DNA of 8,929 bases, taken from positions 1 through 8,929 of the forward strand of contig JAUNBV010000078.1 of assembly GCA_030526885.1 (NCBI GenBank), read 5' to 3'. The notes below the pieces were generated by a model, which had not been told where the DNA came from, made no database searches, and worked only from the letters and a program-made list of their open reading frames with translations. Of the stretch, positions 1 to 6,258 are shown in pieces. A program made the translations under genes and the position numbers. This stretch comes from Syntrophomonadaceae bacterium. GTDB lineage: Bacteria > Bacillota > Syntrophomonadia > Syntrophomonadales > Syntrophomonadaceae. Each line of letters starts with the position of its first letter. The first letter of the stretch is position 1.

Positions 1-567
1 ACCTTCCCGGACGCCCAGGCCATCATCGACTGGTTTATGTATGAGGAAGAAACGCTGCTCAAGGTATTTACCTGTAAAAAACCGGTGGTGGCGGCCATCA
101 ACGGTCATGCCACCGCGGCCGGCATGATAATTGCCATGGGCTGCGATCACCGCATCGCGGTCAATCATCCCAAGATCAAAATGGGCATGACGGAGATAAA
201 AATCGGCCTGGCCTTGACCCCGGCGGAAGCGGAGCTCATGCGTTTCGGGCTGAGCACCGATAAAAATTACCGCGAAATCATCATGCGCGGCGAGCTGGTC
301 AACCCCGAATATGCTTTGGGGCGCGAGATAATCGACGAGCTGGCCGATGATGCCCAGGATTTGATGGCCAAAGCCAAAGCCAAGGTAGTGGCCCTCATCG
401 ATACCCCGGGGCGTCCCTTCATCAATTTGAAGCTATTGCAGAAACAGCACGCCGCCGACTGGATCCGTGACGGTATCGCGCGCTATGACTTTAACGAGCT
501 GGTAAAAGTATTCACCGACCCCGAGATTTTAGCTACACTTAATTTTGTCAAGCAATCGTTGAAATAA
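1..567 (+). CDS. Enoyl-CoA hydratase/isomerase (crotonase family), C-terminal part
   Basis: The reading frame is open from the first base of the window, so the gene begins upstream; 188 codons are visible, ending with TAA at 565-567. The crotonase signature is clear: KPVVAAINGHATAAG (oxyanion-hole region), then AMGCDHRIA, then MTEIKIGL. Crotonases bind acyl-CoA thioesters and stabilise an enolate. In classical hydratases a catalytic Glu lies in the GGGCE segment and a second one in the PEI segment. Here the first position is Ile (AAGMII), while the second Glu is kept in MTEIKIGL. That one-Glu pattern is closer to enoyl-CoA delta-isomerases than to a true hydratase, so the exact reaction is open. 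The C-terminus (DFNELVKVFTDPEI, then LKQ-like end) also resembles isomerase tails. It is the last gene before a terminator and converges on the importer operon. Family call is firm; substrate is not known. Confidence 0.85.
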   Translation, partial: TFPDAQAIIDWFMYEEETLLKVFTCKKPVVAAINGHATAAGMIIAMGCDHRIAVNHPKIKMGMTEIKIGLALTPAEAELMRFGLSTDKNYREIIMRGELVNPEYALGREIIDELADDAQDLMAKAKAKVVALIDTPGRPFINLKLLQKQHAADWIRDGIARYDFNELVKVFTDPEILATLNFVKQSLK

Positions 568-605
568 AGGGGCCGGGATCGGGTATCAGGGTAATTGACA
601 GGCGT

Positions 606-649
606 AAAAAAGGCCGTTTCACTCATGAGGGATGAAACGGCCTCTTTTT
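606..649. terminator. Bidirectional intrinsic terminator
   Basis: An 11-bp perfect stem (AGGCCGTTTCA at 611-621 with TGAAACGGCCT at 633-643) and an 11-nt loop is flanked by A6 on the left (606-611, partly inside the stem) and T5 on the right (645-649). Read on either strand the hairpin is followed by a U-tract, so it can end both the crotonase transcript and the convergent importer operon. The importer's last stop codon (TAA, 648-650) touches its edge. Confidence 0.9.
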
Positions 650-1382
650 ATATCGGCGCGCTGTCGGCGGGGTTAAGCAGGTTCAAAATCTCCTGCTTTT
701 GCTGCCACAGCATGGGCGGATCGCTGTCGGCGGCGACGGATATTTCGGCCACCACGCGCGCCGGCAGCTCGGACAGGATATAGATGCGCCGTGCCATCAG
801 CAGGGCTTCGTCGATATCATGAGTCACCAGCAGCAGCGATTGCGAGTGCCTGTGCAGCAGCTCTTTGAGCCATAGCTGCATCCGGCGGCGGGTGATGGCA
901 TCCAGCGCGGCAAACGGCTCATCCAGCAGCAGGAGGTCATCGGCAAACAGGATGGTGCGCAGCAGGGCCGCGCGCTGCCTCATGCCGCCCGACAGCTGAG
1001 AGGGGTAGTAGTCGGCGAAGTCCTGCAATCCGAATTCGGCCAGCCGGGGCCGGGCCAGGCGGCGGGCTTCACTCGGGCTAACCCCCTTGAGTTCCAGCGG
1101 TATGCAAACATTGTCTAAAATGCGCCGCCAGGGCAGCAGCAAATCTTTTTGCTGCATATAGGACACCCGTCCGCTGCGCCCGGTCCAGTCCTCGCCGCCC
1201 AGCCATATCTCCCCCCGTCCGGGCGGCAATATGCCGGCGATGGTGTTTAACAGCGTACTCTTGCCGCAGCCGCTGGGGCCCAGCAGCGCCACGCTCTCCC
1301 CCGCCCGTACCGTCAGGGAAAGCCGCTCGAAAATGAGCAGGCCGCCCATCTCCTGATGCAGTTCGCGCACTTCAATGCTCAT
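648..1382 (-). CDS. thiZ: ABC importer ATPase, thiamine-precursor (ThiZ-like)
   Basis: A 244-residue ATPase of the nitrate/sulfonate/thiamine-precursor group. All motifs are present: Walker A GPSGCGKS (about 35-42), Q-loop around Q77-Q78, signature LSGGMRQR (130-137), Walker B LLLLDEP ending at about 156, and the switch His in VTHDID (H188). It would sit on the cytoplasmic face and power uptake through the permease at 2415-3173. The ATG at 1380-1382 is preceded by GGAGG with a short 4-nt spacer, 13 bases after the stop of the binding-protein gene, so the two are read together. The sequence alone cannot tell ThiZ from SsuB or TauB. The thiamine assignment comes from the TPP riboswitch and the THI5/NMT1-type binding protein in the same operon. 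Confidence 0.85.
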   Translation of the reverse strand: MSIEVRELHQEMGGLLIFERLSLTVRAGESVALLGPSGCGKSTLLNTIAGILPPGRGEIWLGGEDWTGRSGRVSYMQQKDLLLPWRRILDNVCIPLELKGVSPSEARRLARPRLAEFGLQDFADYYPSQLSGGMRQRAALLRTILFADDLLLLDEPFAALDAITRRRMQLWLKELLHRHSQSLLLVTHDIDEALLMARRIYILSELPARVVAEISVAADSDPPMLWQQKQEILNLLNPADSAPI

Positions 1383-1395
1383 AAGGCCTCCGGGA

Positions 1396-2379
1396 TTACG
1401 GTAAATAATCGTTAGTAAAAGCCTGGGTCACGTCGATGGGGGCTTGCAGCAGTCCGTTTTCCAGCATGAAATCGGCGTAAGCCTGCCAGGTGGATTGCTG
1501 CATTATTCCCCATGCTTCGGCGTCGGCCTGATACTGACCGGCCATATAGGCCTGGCCTTCCTTGACCAGGGCGGCGTCCAGTTCGGGGGCGGCTTGCAGC
1601 AGGATATCGGCGGCAGCCTCCGGAGCGGCGATGCAGTAGGCGTAGCCGCGGGCGGTAGCCTTTAAAAAGGCGCGCACCCGTTCCGGCTGCTCATTTAGCA
1701 TCGACTCACTGCAAATAATGATGGGGGTATAGTAATCAAAGGCCGGGTTTTCCTCGCGCAGGGGGGTATAATCCAGTTCCATGCCCCGAAGCCGCGCCTC
1801 CACCCCGGTCACGCCCTCAAAAATCCAGGAAAAATCGATGGCTCCGCTCTCGATGGCGCTGAAAAAATCCGCGGAGCCGATATTGACTATGGTGAGCTTG
1901 GAAAAATCGGCTCCGTGCGCTTCCATCAGGTTTTGCAGGATGGCGCTCTCCGCGGGCGAGCCCCATCCGCCGTAGACCTTGCCTGCGTAATCGGCCGGGG
2001 ATTTGATATTGCGGTCCGGCGGAGCGGCGAAGCCGGAGGTGTTGTGCTGGATGACCGCGGCGATGGCTACCGCGGGAACGTCTTGGCTGCGGGCATAGCT
2101 CAAGTCCTCCTGATAGGAAATGCCAAAATCGCCCTGTCCCGCTGCCAGCAGTTGCGCGGTGCTGCCGTCGCCGGCCTGCATGATGCTTACGCTAAGGCCT
2201 TCCTCGGCATAATAGCCCATCTCCTGCGCTACGTACACGCCGGTGTGGTTGACATTGGGGAACCAGTCCAGCAAAAAAGTGACCTGTTGCAGATGGCCGT
2301 TTTGTCCGCCATTTCCTCCACATCCCGTCAGTCCGCCGAGCATCAGCAGCAAAACCATTGCCCAAAGTTTAGATTTCAT
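1396..2379 (-). CDS. thiY: Thiamine-precursor binding lipoprotein (ThiY-like, NMT1/THI5 domain)
   Basis: A 327-residue secreted lipoprotein. Residues 1-19 are a lipoprotein signal with lipobox LTGC (C20), followed by a Gly-rich linker. The rest is an NMT1/THI5-like periplasmic-binding fold, with family motifs LDWFPNVNHTGVYVAQ near the start, then GDFGISYQ, QHNTSGFA, YGGWGSP, ADFFSAIESGAIDFSWIFEG and FDYYTPII. These match the group that binds formylaminopyrimidine or hydroxymethylpyrimidine, intermediates salvaged for thiamine. It would be anchored outside the membrane and hand the ligand to the permease. ATG at 2377-2379 has AAGGAGAG about 5 nt upstream. It lies 35 bp after the permease gene and 13 bp before the ATPase gene. 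The exact ligand is an inference from the family and the riboswitch. Confidence 0.88.
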   Translation of the reverse strand: MKSKLWAMVLLLMLGGLTGCGGNGGQNGHLQQVTFLLDWFPNVNHTGVYVAQEMGYYAEEGLSVSIMQAGDGSTAQLLAAGQGDFGISYQEDLSYARSQDVPAVAIAAVIQHNTSGFAAPPDRNIKSPADYAGKVYGGWGSPAESAILQNLMEAHGADFSKLTIVNIGSADFFSAIESGAIDFSWIFEGVTGVEARLRGMELDYTPLREENPAFDYYTPIIICSESMLNEQPERVRAFLKATARGYAYCIAAPEAAADILLQAAPELDAALVKEGQAYMAGQYQADAEAWGIMQQSTWQAYADFMLENGLLQAPIDVTQAFTNDYLP

Positions 2380-2414
2380 AATAACTCTCCTTTCCCACTA
2401 TCGATTTTTGTTCC

Positions 2415-3173
2415 CTATCCTCTACGCCACGGCAGGGCTGCGTATTCGGCGGCGTCCACCGCTTTTACCAGCAGGAAGCTGAACAGGCATACCAGCAGTA
2501 CCGCGGCCAGCAATTGATCCATCTGGTAGCTCTTTTGGCTCAGGGTGATGAAATACCCCAACCCCCTGGTGGCTCCCAGCCATTCGCCGAGGATGGCCGC
2601 CATCACGCTGTAGGCCGCGGCGATACGGGCGCCGGCAAAAAAGGAGGGCAGCGCCGCCGGCAGTTTTACCATGCGGTAAAGCTTGCCCTCCGTGGCGTTC
2701 ATGGAACGAAACAAGGCGATTAAATCCGGATCGCATGCATTGAGGCCGTTTAACAGACTTATCAGCATGGGGAAGAAGCACACCAAAATGACGATGAGCA
2801 CCTTGGGCAGCATGCCGAAACCGAAGCAGATGACGAACACCACTGCCAGCACCATCAGGGGGATGGTCTGGGACAATACCAGCAGCGGATAAACCGCCCG
2901 TTTGAGCCATTTGACCCGGTCGAGCGGGATGGCCAAGAGCAGGGCCAATGCGATTGCGGCACCAAAGCCCAGCAGCGTTTCCAGGGCGGTATAGCTGCCG
3001 TGCCACAGCAGCAGGCCGCGGCTTTCCGCCAGGCTCACCAGCACCTGGCTGGGCGGCGGCATAAGCCAGTTCGGTATCTCGCGCCAGCGCACCAGCCCTT
3101 CCCACAGCAGCAGTAGCGCCAGGGTGAGCAGGAGCGGCGGGCATATGCGCTTTAAGCCTCCCCGTCGCGGCAT
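2415..3173 (-). CDS. thiX: ABC importer permease, thiamine-precursor (ThiX-like)
   Basis: A 252-residue inner-membrane permease of the BPD_transp_1 type. It has about six hydrophobic segments: residues 13-27, 64-82, 97-118, 124-141, 180-199 and 221-238. The ATPase-docking EAA-type loop is EGKLYRMVKLPAALPSFFAG at about 162-181. It forms the channel for the ThiXYZ-like importer. I choose the ATG at 3171-3173 because GGGGAGGA stands 7 nt upstream. The frame stays open to a GTG at 3213-3215, which would add 14 residues (ending GEESF), but that start has a badly spaced Shine-Dalgarno and lies inside the leader hairpin. First gene of the operon. Substrate inferred from the riboswitch and ThiY partner. 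Confidence 0.87.
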   Translation of the reverse strand: MPRRGGLKRICPPLLLTLALLLLWEGLVRWREIPNWLMPPPSQVLVSLAESRGLLLWHGSYTALETLLGFGAAIALALLLAIPLDRVKWLKRAVYPLLVLSQTIPLMVLAVVFVICFGFGMLPKVLIVILVCFFPMLISLLNGLNACDPDLIALFRSMNATEGKLYRMVKLPAALPSFFAGARIAAAYSVMAAILGEWLGATRGLGYFITLSQKSYQMDQLLAAVLLVCLFSFLLVKAVDAAEYAALPWRRG

Positions 3174-3202
3174 GAACGATTCCTCCCCGGTTCGGATAAC
3201 AA

Positions 3203-3245
3203 AGGGCTGCCTCACCTGAAATATGGTAAAGCAGCCATCACCCTT
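3203..3245 (-). promoter_or_regulatory. Leader hairpin, candidate riboswitch expression platform
   Basis: Between the TPP aptamer and the permease start, the minus strand reads GGCTGC, 20 nt, GCAGCC (3231-3236 with 3205-3210), followed by CTTTGTT. An outer AAGGG/CCCTT pairing is possible instead. A weak U-rich tail makes this a candidate intrinsic terminator formed when TPP is bound. I see no unmistakable anti-terminator, so the mechanism is inferred. Confidence 0.45.
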
Positions 3246-3249
3246 AAAT

Positions 3250-3345
3250 GATAGTCCCTACGCTGGCATTACCCAGATCAGGTTTCAGGGTATCGGACCG
3301 CATCAGTCCTGTCTCAGCCGAATGCATTCAGCTCCCCTTTGTTGA
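3250..3345 (-). ncRNA. TPP riboswitch (THI element)
   Basis: Read on the minus strand, the leader contains the hallmark TPP aptamer elements: GGGGAGC at the 5' side, GGCTGAGA (3312-3319), and then a second conserved block at 3255-3284 containing ACCTGATCTGG, TAATGCCAGCG and TAGGGA. These are the pyrimidine- and pyrophosphate-binding helices of the class. It lies directly downstream of a strong promoter and upstream of the importer genes, so high thiamine pyrophosphate would switch the operon off. This is the main evidence that the importer carries a thiamine precursor. Edges are approximate. Confidence 0.96.
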
Positions 3346-3352
3346 TTTTATA

Positions 3353-3382
3353 ATTATACAGAAATAATATGGGCTTTGGCAA
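3353..3382 (-). promoter_or_regulatory. Sigma-A promoter of the thiamine-precursor importer operon
   Basis: On the minus strand TTGCCA (3377-3382) and a perfect TATAAT (3353-3358) are 18 bp apart. Transcription would start near 3346, right at the 5' edge of the TPP riboswitch, which supports both calls. Confidence 0.8.
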
Positions 3383-3396
3383 GCATTTTTTGCCAA
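3376..3396. repeat. Inverted repeat over the importer promoter -35
   Basis: TTGGCAA (3376-3382) and TTGCCAA (3390-3396) form a perfect 7-bp dyad around a 7-nt AT-rich centre. The left arm (plus-strand coordinates) coincides with the importer -35 box. It lies in the divergent region shared with trmK, so it could be a regulator site or a small hairpin. No known operator recognised. Confidence 0.5.
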
Positions 3397-3411
3397 CCGG
3401 GCTTAAAAGCC

Positions 3412-3440
3412 TTCACTTTCGCCGGCACAAGCATTACAAT
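3412..3440 (+). promoter_or_regulatory. Candidate promoter of trmK
   Basis: TTCACT (3412-3417) and TACAAT (3435-3440) are 17 bp apart, a moderate sigma-A match. Start of transcription would be near 3447, leaving a short leader with GAGGG (3453-3457) before the ATG at 3466. Confidence 0.5.
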
Positions 3441-3465
3441 TAAATAAAACAAGAGGGCAAAAGCG

Positions 3466-4152
3466 ATGGAACTGTCTGCGCGCCTCAAGGCGATCGCTGA
3501 TTTGATAAATATGGGGGAAACGGTGGCCGATATCGGTTCCGACCACGGAGCGCTGGCCTTGTGGGCCGCATCCCGCGGCTGCCGGGTCATTGCCACGGAA
3601 TACGGCGATGGCCCTTATCACCGCCTGCGCCGGGAACTGGCGGACAAGCCAGCCGGGCCCGGCATCGAAGTGCGGCAGGGGGACGGTTTACAGGTGCTTC
3701 GGCTGCGGGAAGCGGATACGGTAGTGGTGGCCGGATTAGGCGGGGACAGCATCGTCAACATCCTGCGCCATGACCGGGAGCGGGCCGAGAGCATGGCGCG
3801 CTACATCTTTCAGCCCATGAGCAGGAGCCGCACCCTGCGGGAGCTGCTGTATGCATGGGGCTGGCGCATAAGCGCGGAACAGCCGGTATGGGAGAAAAGC
3901 CGCCCCTTCGTCATCATCGTTGCCCATCCGGACCAGGTGACGGTTCGTCCCTCCCCTTTGGCGCTGGAGCTGGGGATGAGCCTGTTAGTGCCATCGCAGC
4001 GGGATTACCTGCTCTATCACCGCCGGCGTTTTATCAGGCTGGCGGAAGGGCTAAAGCTCTCCGCACATGAGGAGGCTCAGGCCCGCCGCCTAATATATGA
4101 GGGATATATAAGAGAAATGGAGATGATCATCGATGGAAGTTACCCTGCGTGA
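3466..4152 (+). CDS. trmK: tRNA (adenine22-N1)-methyltransferase TrmK
   Basis: A 228-residue Rossmann-fold methyltransferase of the TrmK/YqfN family, which uses S-adenosylmethionine to methylate N1 of A22 in tRNA. Visible motifs: LSARLKAIADLI at the N-terminus, SAM motif I VADIGSDHG (20-28), an acidic strand end in ATEYGDGPY (43-51), GDG (72-74), and the family-typical VVAGLGG (87-93), followed by IFQPMSRSRTLRELL. The C-terminal part from about 175 is a charged helical region, as in family members (coiled-coil arm). The ATG at 3466 has AGAGGG 8 nt upstream. It overlaps the Nif3-family gene by 20 bp, the usual trmK-yqfO arrangement in Firmicutes. Length is normal. Cytoplasmic. Confidence 0.92.
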   Translation: MELSARLKAIADLINMGETVADIGSDHGALALWAASRGCRVIATEYGDGPYHRLRRELADKPAGPGIEVRQGDGLQVLRLREADTVVVAGLGGDSIVNILRHDRERAESMARYIFQPMSRSRTLRELLYAWGWRISAEQPVWEKSRPFVIIVAHPDQVTVRPSPLALELGMSLLVPSQRDYLLYHRRRFIRLAEGLKLSAHEEAQARRLIYEGYIREMEMIIDGSYPA

Positions 4153-5251
4153 AATAGAAAAGATCATGGAAAAGCACTTCCCTTTGCATCTGGCGGATGA
4201 CTGGGATAACAGCGGCTTGCAGATCGGCGACCCGGGCTCGCCGATAAGCCACATCCTGATCGGCTTGGACATGAGCGAGGATTTGCTTAAAGACGCCTTA
4301 GATCATCGCGTGGATATGATCATAACCCATCACCCTTTCCTATTTCAGAGCCTTAAAAGCATTCGTCTGGACAGCAGCCAGGGGCGCATTATTCAAGGGC
4401 TCATCCAAGGCGGGATCAATCTGTATGCCGCCCATACCAATCTTGACCGCGCCGAGCGGGGCATGAATCAAATGCTGGCCGAGCGGCTGGAGCTGGAAAA
4501 CATTGGCCTGCTGGACCGCAGCCATAGCGACGACCTTTACAAGCTGGCGGTATACGTGCCCCCCGAGCATGAAGAGCGGGTACGGGAAGCCATCTGCCAG
4601 GCCGGCGGCGGCATGATGGGCAATTACTCCGATTGCTGCTTCCGCAGTTCGGGCATAGGTTGTTTCCGGCCGCTGGACGGCAGCCATCCCTTTATCGGTG
4701 AAACCGGACGGCTGGAGGAAGTGGAGGAGATACGCCTGGAAACAATAATCCCCGCCGACCGGCTCAATCTGGTAGTGAGCAACATGCTGATGGCCCATCC
4801 CTACGAAGAAGTAGCCTATGACCTATATCGTTTATATAACGGCGGGAAGAATTACAGCTACGGCCGCATAGGGATGCTGCCGGAACTGATGAGCCTTCAG
4901 GATTTTTGCGGCTGGGTAAAACGATGCTACGGTCTTGCGCACGTGCGGTTCACGGGGGATTTGGGCCGGAGAGTGCGCAAGGTAGCGCTGGTGGCCGGTT
5001 CCGGCAGCTCCTACATCGCCGCCGCCTGCGCGCAGGACTGCGATGTCCTGCTCACCGGAGACTTGAAATATCACGAAGCACTGGAAGCGGAAGCGCGGGA
5101 GCTGGCGGTAGTGGACGCCGGACATGAGGGCACTGAGCGCCTGATAGTGGATTATCTGCGCCAATTATTGCAGGATGAGCTCATCCGCGGCGGATATTCT
5201 ACGGCGGTGAGCGCGTTTCATCGGGAAAAGGAGTGTATGCGAATAATTTGA
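4133..5251 (+). CDS. Nif3-like dinuclear metal centre hexameric protein (YqfO type)
   Basis: A 372-residue Nif3/YqfO family protein. Family motifs are DDWDNSGLQIG (22-32), IITHHPF (63-69), AAHTNLDRAE (99-108), AHPYEEVAYDLY (221-232) and TGDLKYHEALEA (308-319) leading to VDAGHEGTE (327-335). Probable metal ligands are H66, H67, D105, H331 and E335. The middle block (about 135-230, containing YVPPEHEERVREAI and HPYEE) is the PII/CutA-like insert found in the long Firmicute form, so this is a full-length version. Biochemical role is not settled in the family; GTP cyclohydrolase type 1 type 2 labels in databases are not well supported. ATG at 4133 has GGAG about 10 nt upstream and lies within the end of trmK, implying translational coupling. 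Confidence 0.92.
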   Translation: MEVTLREIEKIMEKHFPLHLADDWDNSGLQIGDPGSPISHILIGLDMSEDLLKDALDHRVDMIITHHPFLFQSLKSIRLDSSQGRIIQGLIQGGINLYAAHTNLDRAERGMNQMLAERLELENIGLLDRSHSDDLYKLAVYVPPEHEERVREAICQAGGGMMGNYSDCCFRSSGIGCFRPLDGSHPFIGETGRLEEVEEIRLETIIPADRLNLVVSNMLMAHPYEEVAYDLYRLYNGGKNYSYGRIGMLPELMSLQDFCGWVKRCYGLAHVRFTGDLGRRVRKVALVAGSGSSYIAAACAQDCDVLLTGDLKYHEALEAEARELAVVDAGHEGTERLIVDYLRQLLQDELIRGGYSTAVSAFHREKECMRII

Positions 5252-5448
5252 TGGTCCCCGCAGTAAAAAATTACATGACCCATAGATGCCCGAAAAAATG
5301 GGCTTTGCAGAATAAGAAGCGTATTTTCGGGGAAAGACTTACATATCGACAAAAATTTTTTCAACAAAATTTTGAAAAATAGAAGGAATTCCCTTATTTA
5401 TGCGGAAGTAGAACAATGGAAAAAAATTTTTAGAGGGAGGATTATGTC
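5252..5448. other. Intergenic leader before the HU gene
   Basis: 197 bp without a gene. A weak hairpin GCCC/GGGC (5288-5303) followed by TTTG could end the upstream operon, but it is short. From 5345 the DNA is A/T-rich with an 8-bp inverted repeat TTTTTCAA/TTGAAAAA (5357-5364 with 5372-5379). TTGAAA at 5372-5377 and a poor TATTTA at 5395-5400, 17 bp apart, are the best promoter guess for the HU gene. Confidence 0.35.
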
Positions 5449-5751
5449 GTGAACAAATCGGAACTTGTAAAAGCCCTGGCAGCAAAGTCGGAAATGACTC
5501 AGAAGGATGCCGCCAAAGCATTGGACGCTCTGGTGGGAACTATCCAGGAGGCCCTGGCAAAGGGTGAGAAAGTCCAAATCATAGGATTTGGCAGCTTTGA
5601 AGTGCGTGAGCGCAAAGCAAGAAAGGTTGTTAGCCCGGCCACCAAGAAGGAAATCCAGGTTCCCGCAACCAAAGTTCCCGCATTTAAGCCCGGCAAATCC
5701 CTGAAAGAAGCGGTAGCGGCCAAAGGCAAGAAAAAAGCGAAGAAAAAATAG
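5449..5751 (+). CDS. hup: HU family DNA-binding protein with lysine-rich tail
   Basis: A 100-residue HU/IHF-family nucleoid protein. It begins MNKSELVKALAAKSEMTQKD, the typical helical dimer domain. GFGSFEVRER (46-55) follows, then the DNA-minor-groove beta-arm around P63 (VVSPATKKEIQVPAT) and the closing VPAFKPGKSLKEAV. After residue 90 there is an extra basic tail, KGKKKAKKK, that the roughly 90-residue Bacillus HU lacks; it should add non-specific DNA binding. The arm lacks the common RNPQTG sequence and has KVVSPATKK instead, with Pro kept. Start is GTG at 5449-5451, chosen because GGGAGG (5435-5440) stands 8 nt upstream; the ATG at 5444 gives only ATG TCG TGA. Likely a homodimer, monocistronic, ended by the terminator at 5782. 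Confidence 0.94.
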   Translation: MNKSELVKALAAKSEMTQKDAAKALDALVGTIQEALAKGEKVQIIGFGSFEVRERKARKVVSPATKKEIQVPATKVPAFKPGKSLKEAVAAKGKKKAKKK

Positions 5752-5781
5752 CATTGACGATTAAACGAAGTATCTTCGCGC

Positions 5782-5817
5782 GGGGGGGATGGTGTGCGCA
5801 TCTGTCCCCCTATTTTT
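5782..5817 (+). terminator. Intrinsic terminator of the HU gene
   Basis: GGGGG (5783-5787) plus GATG (5788-5791) pair with CATC (5799-5802) and CCCCC (5806-5810), with a 3-nt bulge and a 7-nt loop, followed by TATTTTT (5811-5817). The left flank has no A-tract, so it works mainly for the plus strand. The convergent DUF4363 stop codon lies at its right edge. Confidence 0.75.
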
Positions 5818-6184
5818 ATCTGTTAAGATTGTTCCAGTGCTCCCGCAGTTCGGAGATTTCCGCCTGCGCGTGGACCCGGTCACTGCTGGCGATAAAGGCG
5901 CTCAGGCGCGCCAGCTTCGCTTCGATCAATTCCGCCTGATCCTTTTCCATGCTGAACTGCAAGCCCGTTAGCGCCTGCCGCCAGCAAGCCCGCAGTTCCT
6001 CACACCCCTTAGCCGCGTTTTCCCATTGTTCATACTCGATGGCGTCCTCCACCGCACCCATCTGCTGCTCCACGCGACTAGGCGCTTCCCCCCAAGCTAT
6101 ATATAAGTTGCTGCTGTTCATGATCAGCACGAACAGCGCCAGCATCACCACCGGCAACACATAAGCCGCCACTTTATTTTTCAA
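5816..6184 (-). CDS. DUF4363-type small membrane-anchored protein
   Basis: About 122 residues: one N-terminal membrane helix (residues 5-25, VAAYVLPVVMLALFVLIM) and then a Glu/Lys/Arg-rich, mostly helical domain with little else (AEYEQW-like and LREHWNNLN segments). This shape and its position directly after a DUF421 gene fit the DUF4363 family, whose function is unknown. I prefer the TTG at 6182-6184 as start, giving MKNKVAAYVLP, because GGGGG (6193-6197) is 8 nt upstream. An in-frame ATG at 6203-6205 would add seven residues (MLQGVFF) but has no well-placed ribosome binding site. It ends inside the HU terminator, convergent with HU. The helical domain probably lies outside the membrane, an inference from the N-terminal anchor. 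Confidence 0.75.
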   Translation of the reverse strand: MKNKVAAYVLPVVMLALFVLIMNSSNLYIAWGEAPSRVEQQMGAVEDAIEYEQWENAAKGCEELRACWRQALTGLQFSMEKDQAELIEAKLARLSAFIASSDRVHAQAEISELREHWNNLNR

Positions 6185-6258
6185 AAAAAATACCCCCTGT
6201 AACATTTTCCGCGCATCGCGAAGCCCTGCTCCGGGCTATCTGCTCTTGCTCCATGAGC

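Noticed and set aside
1915..2517. 200-codon plus-strand ORF opposite the binding lipoprotein gene
   Set aside because: Antisense shadow of thiY; no ribosome binding site or recognisable domain.
2422..3144. 240-codon minus-strand ORF in another frame
   Set aside because: It overlaps the permease gene almost completely, has a Pro/Arg/Gly-rich composition typical of a shifted GC-rich frame, and no family motif.
648..3173. Taurine, sulfonate or nitrate importer
   Set aside because: The TPP riboswitch and THI5/NMT1 motifs of the binding protein favour a thiamine precursor.
4340..4798. 152-codon minus-strand ORF
   Set aside because: Antisense shadow of the Nif3-family gene, which carries every expected motif.
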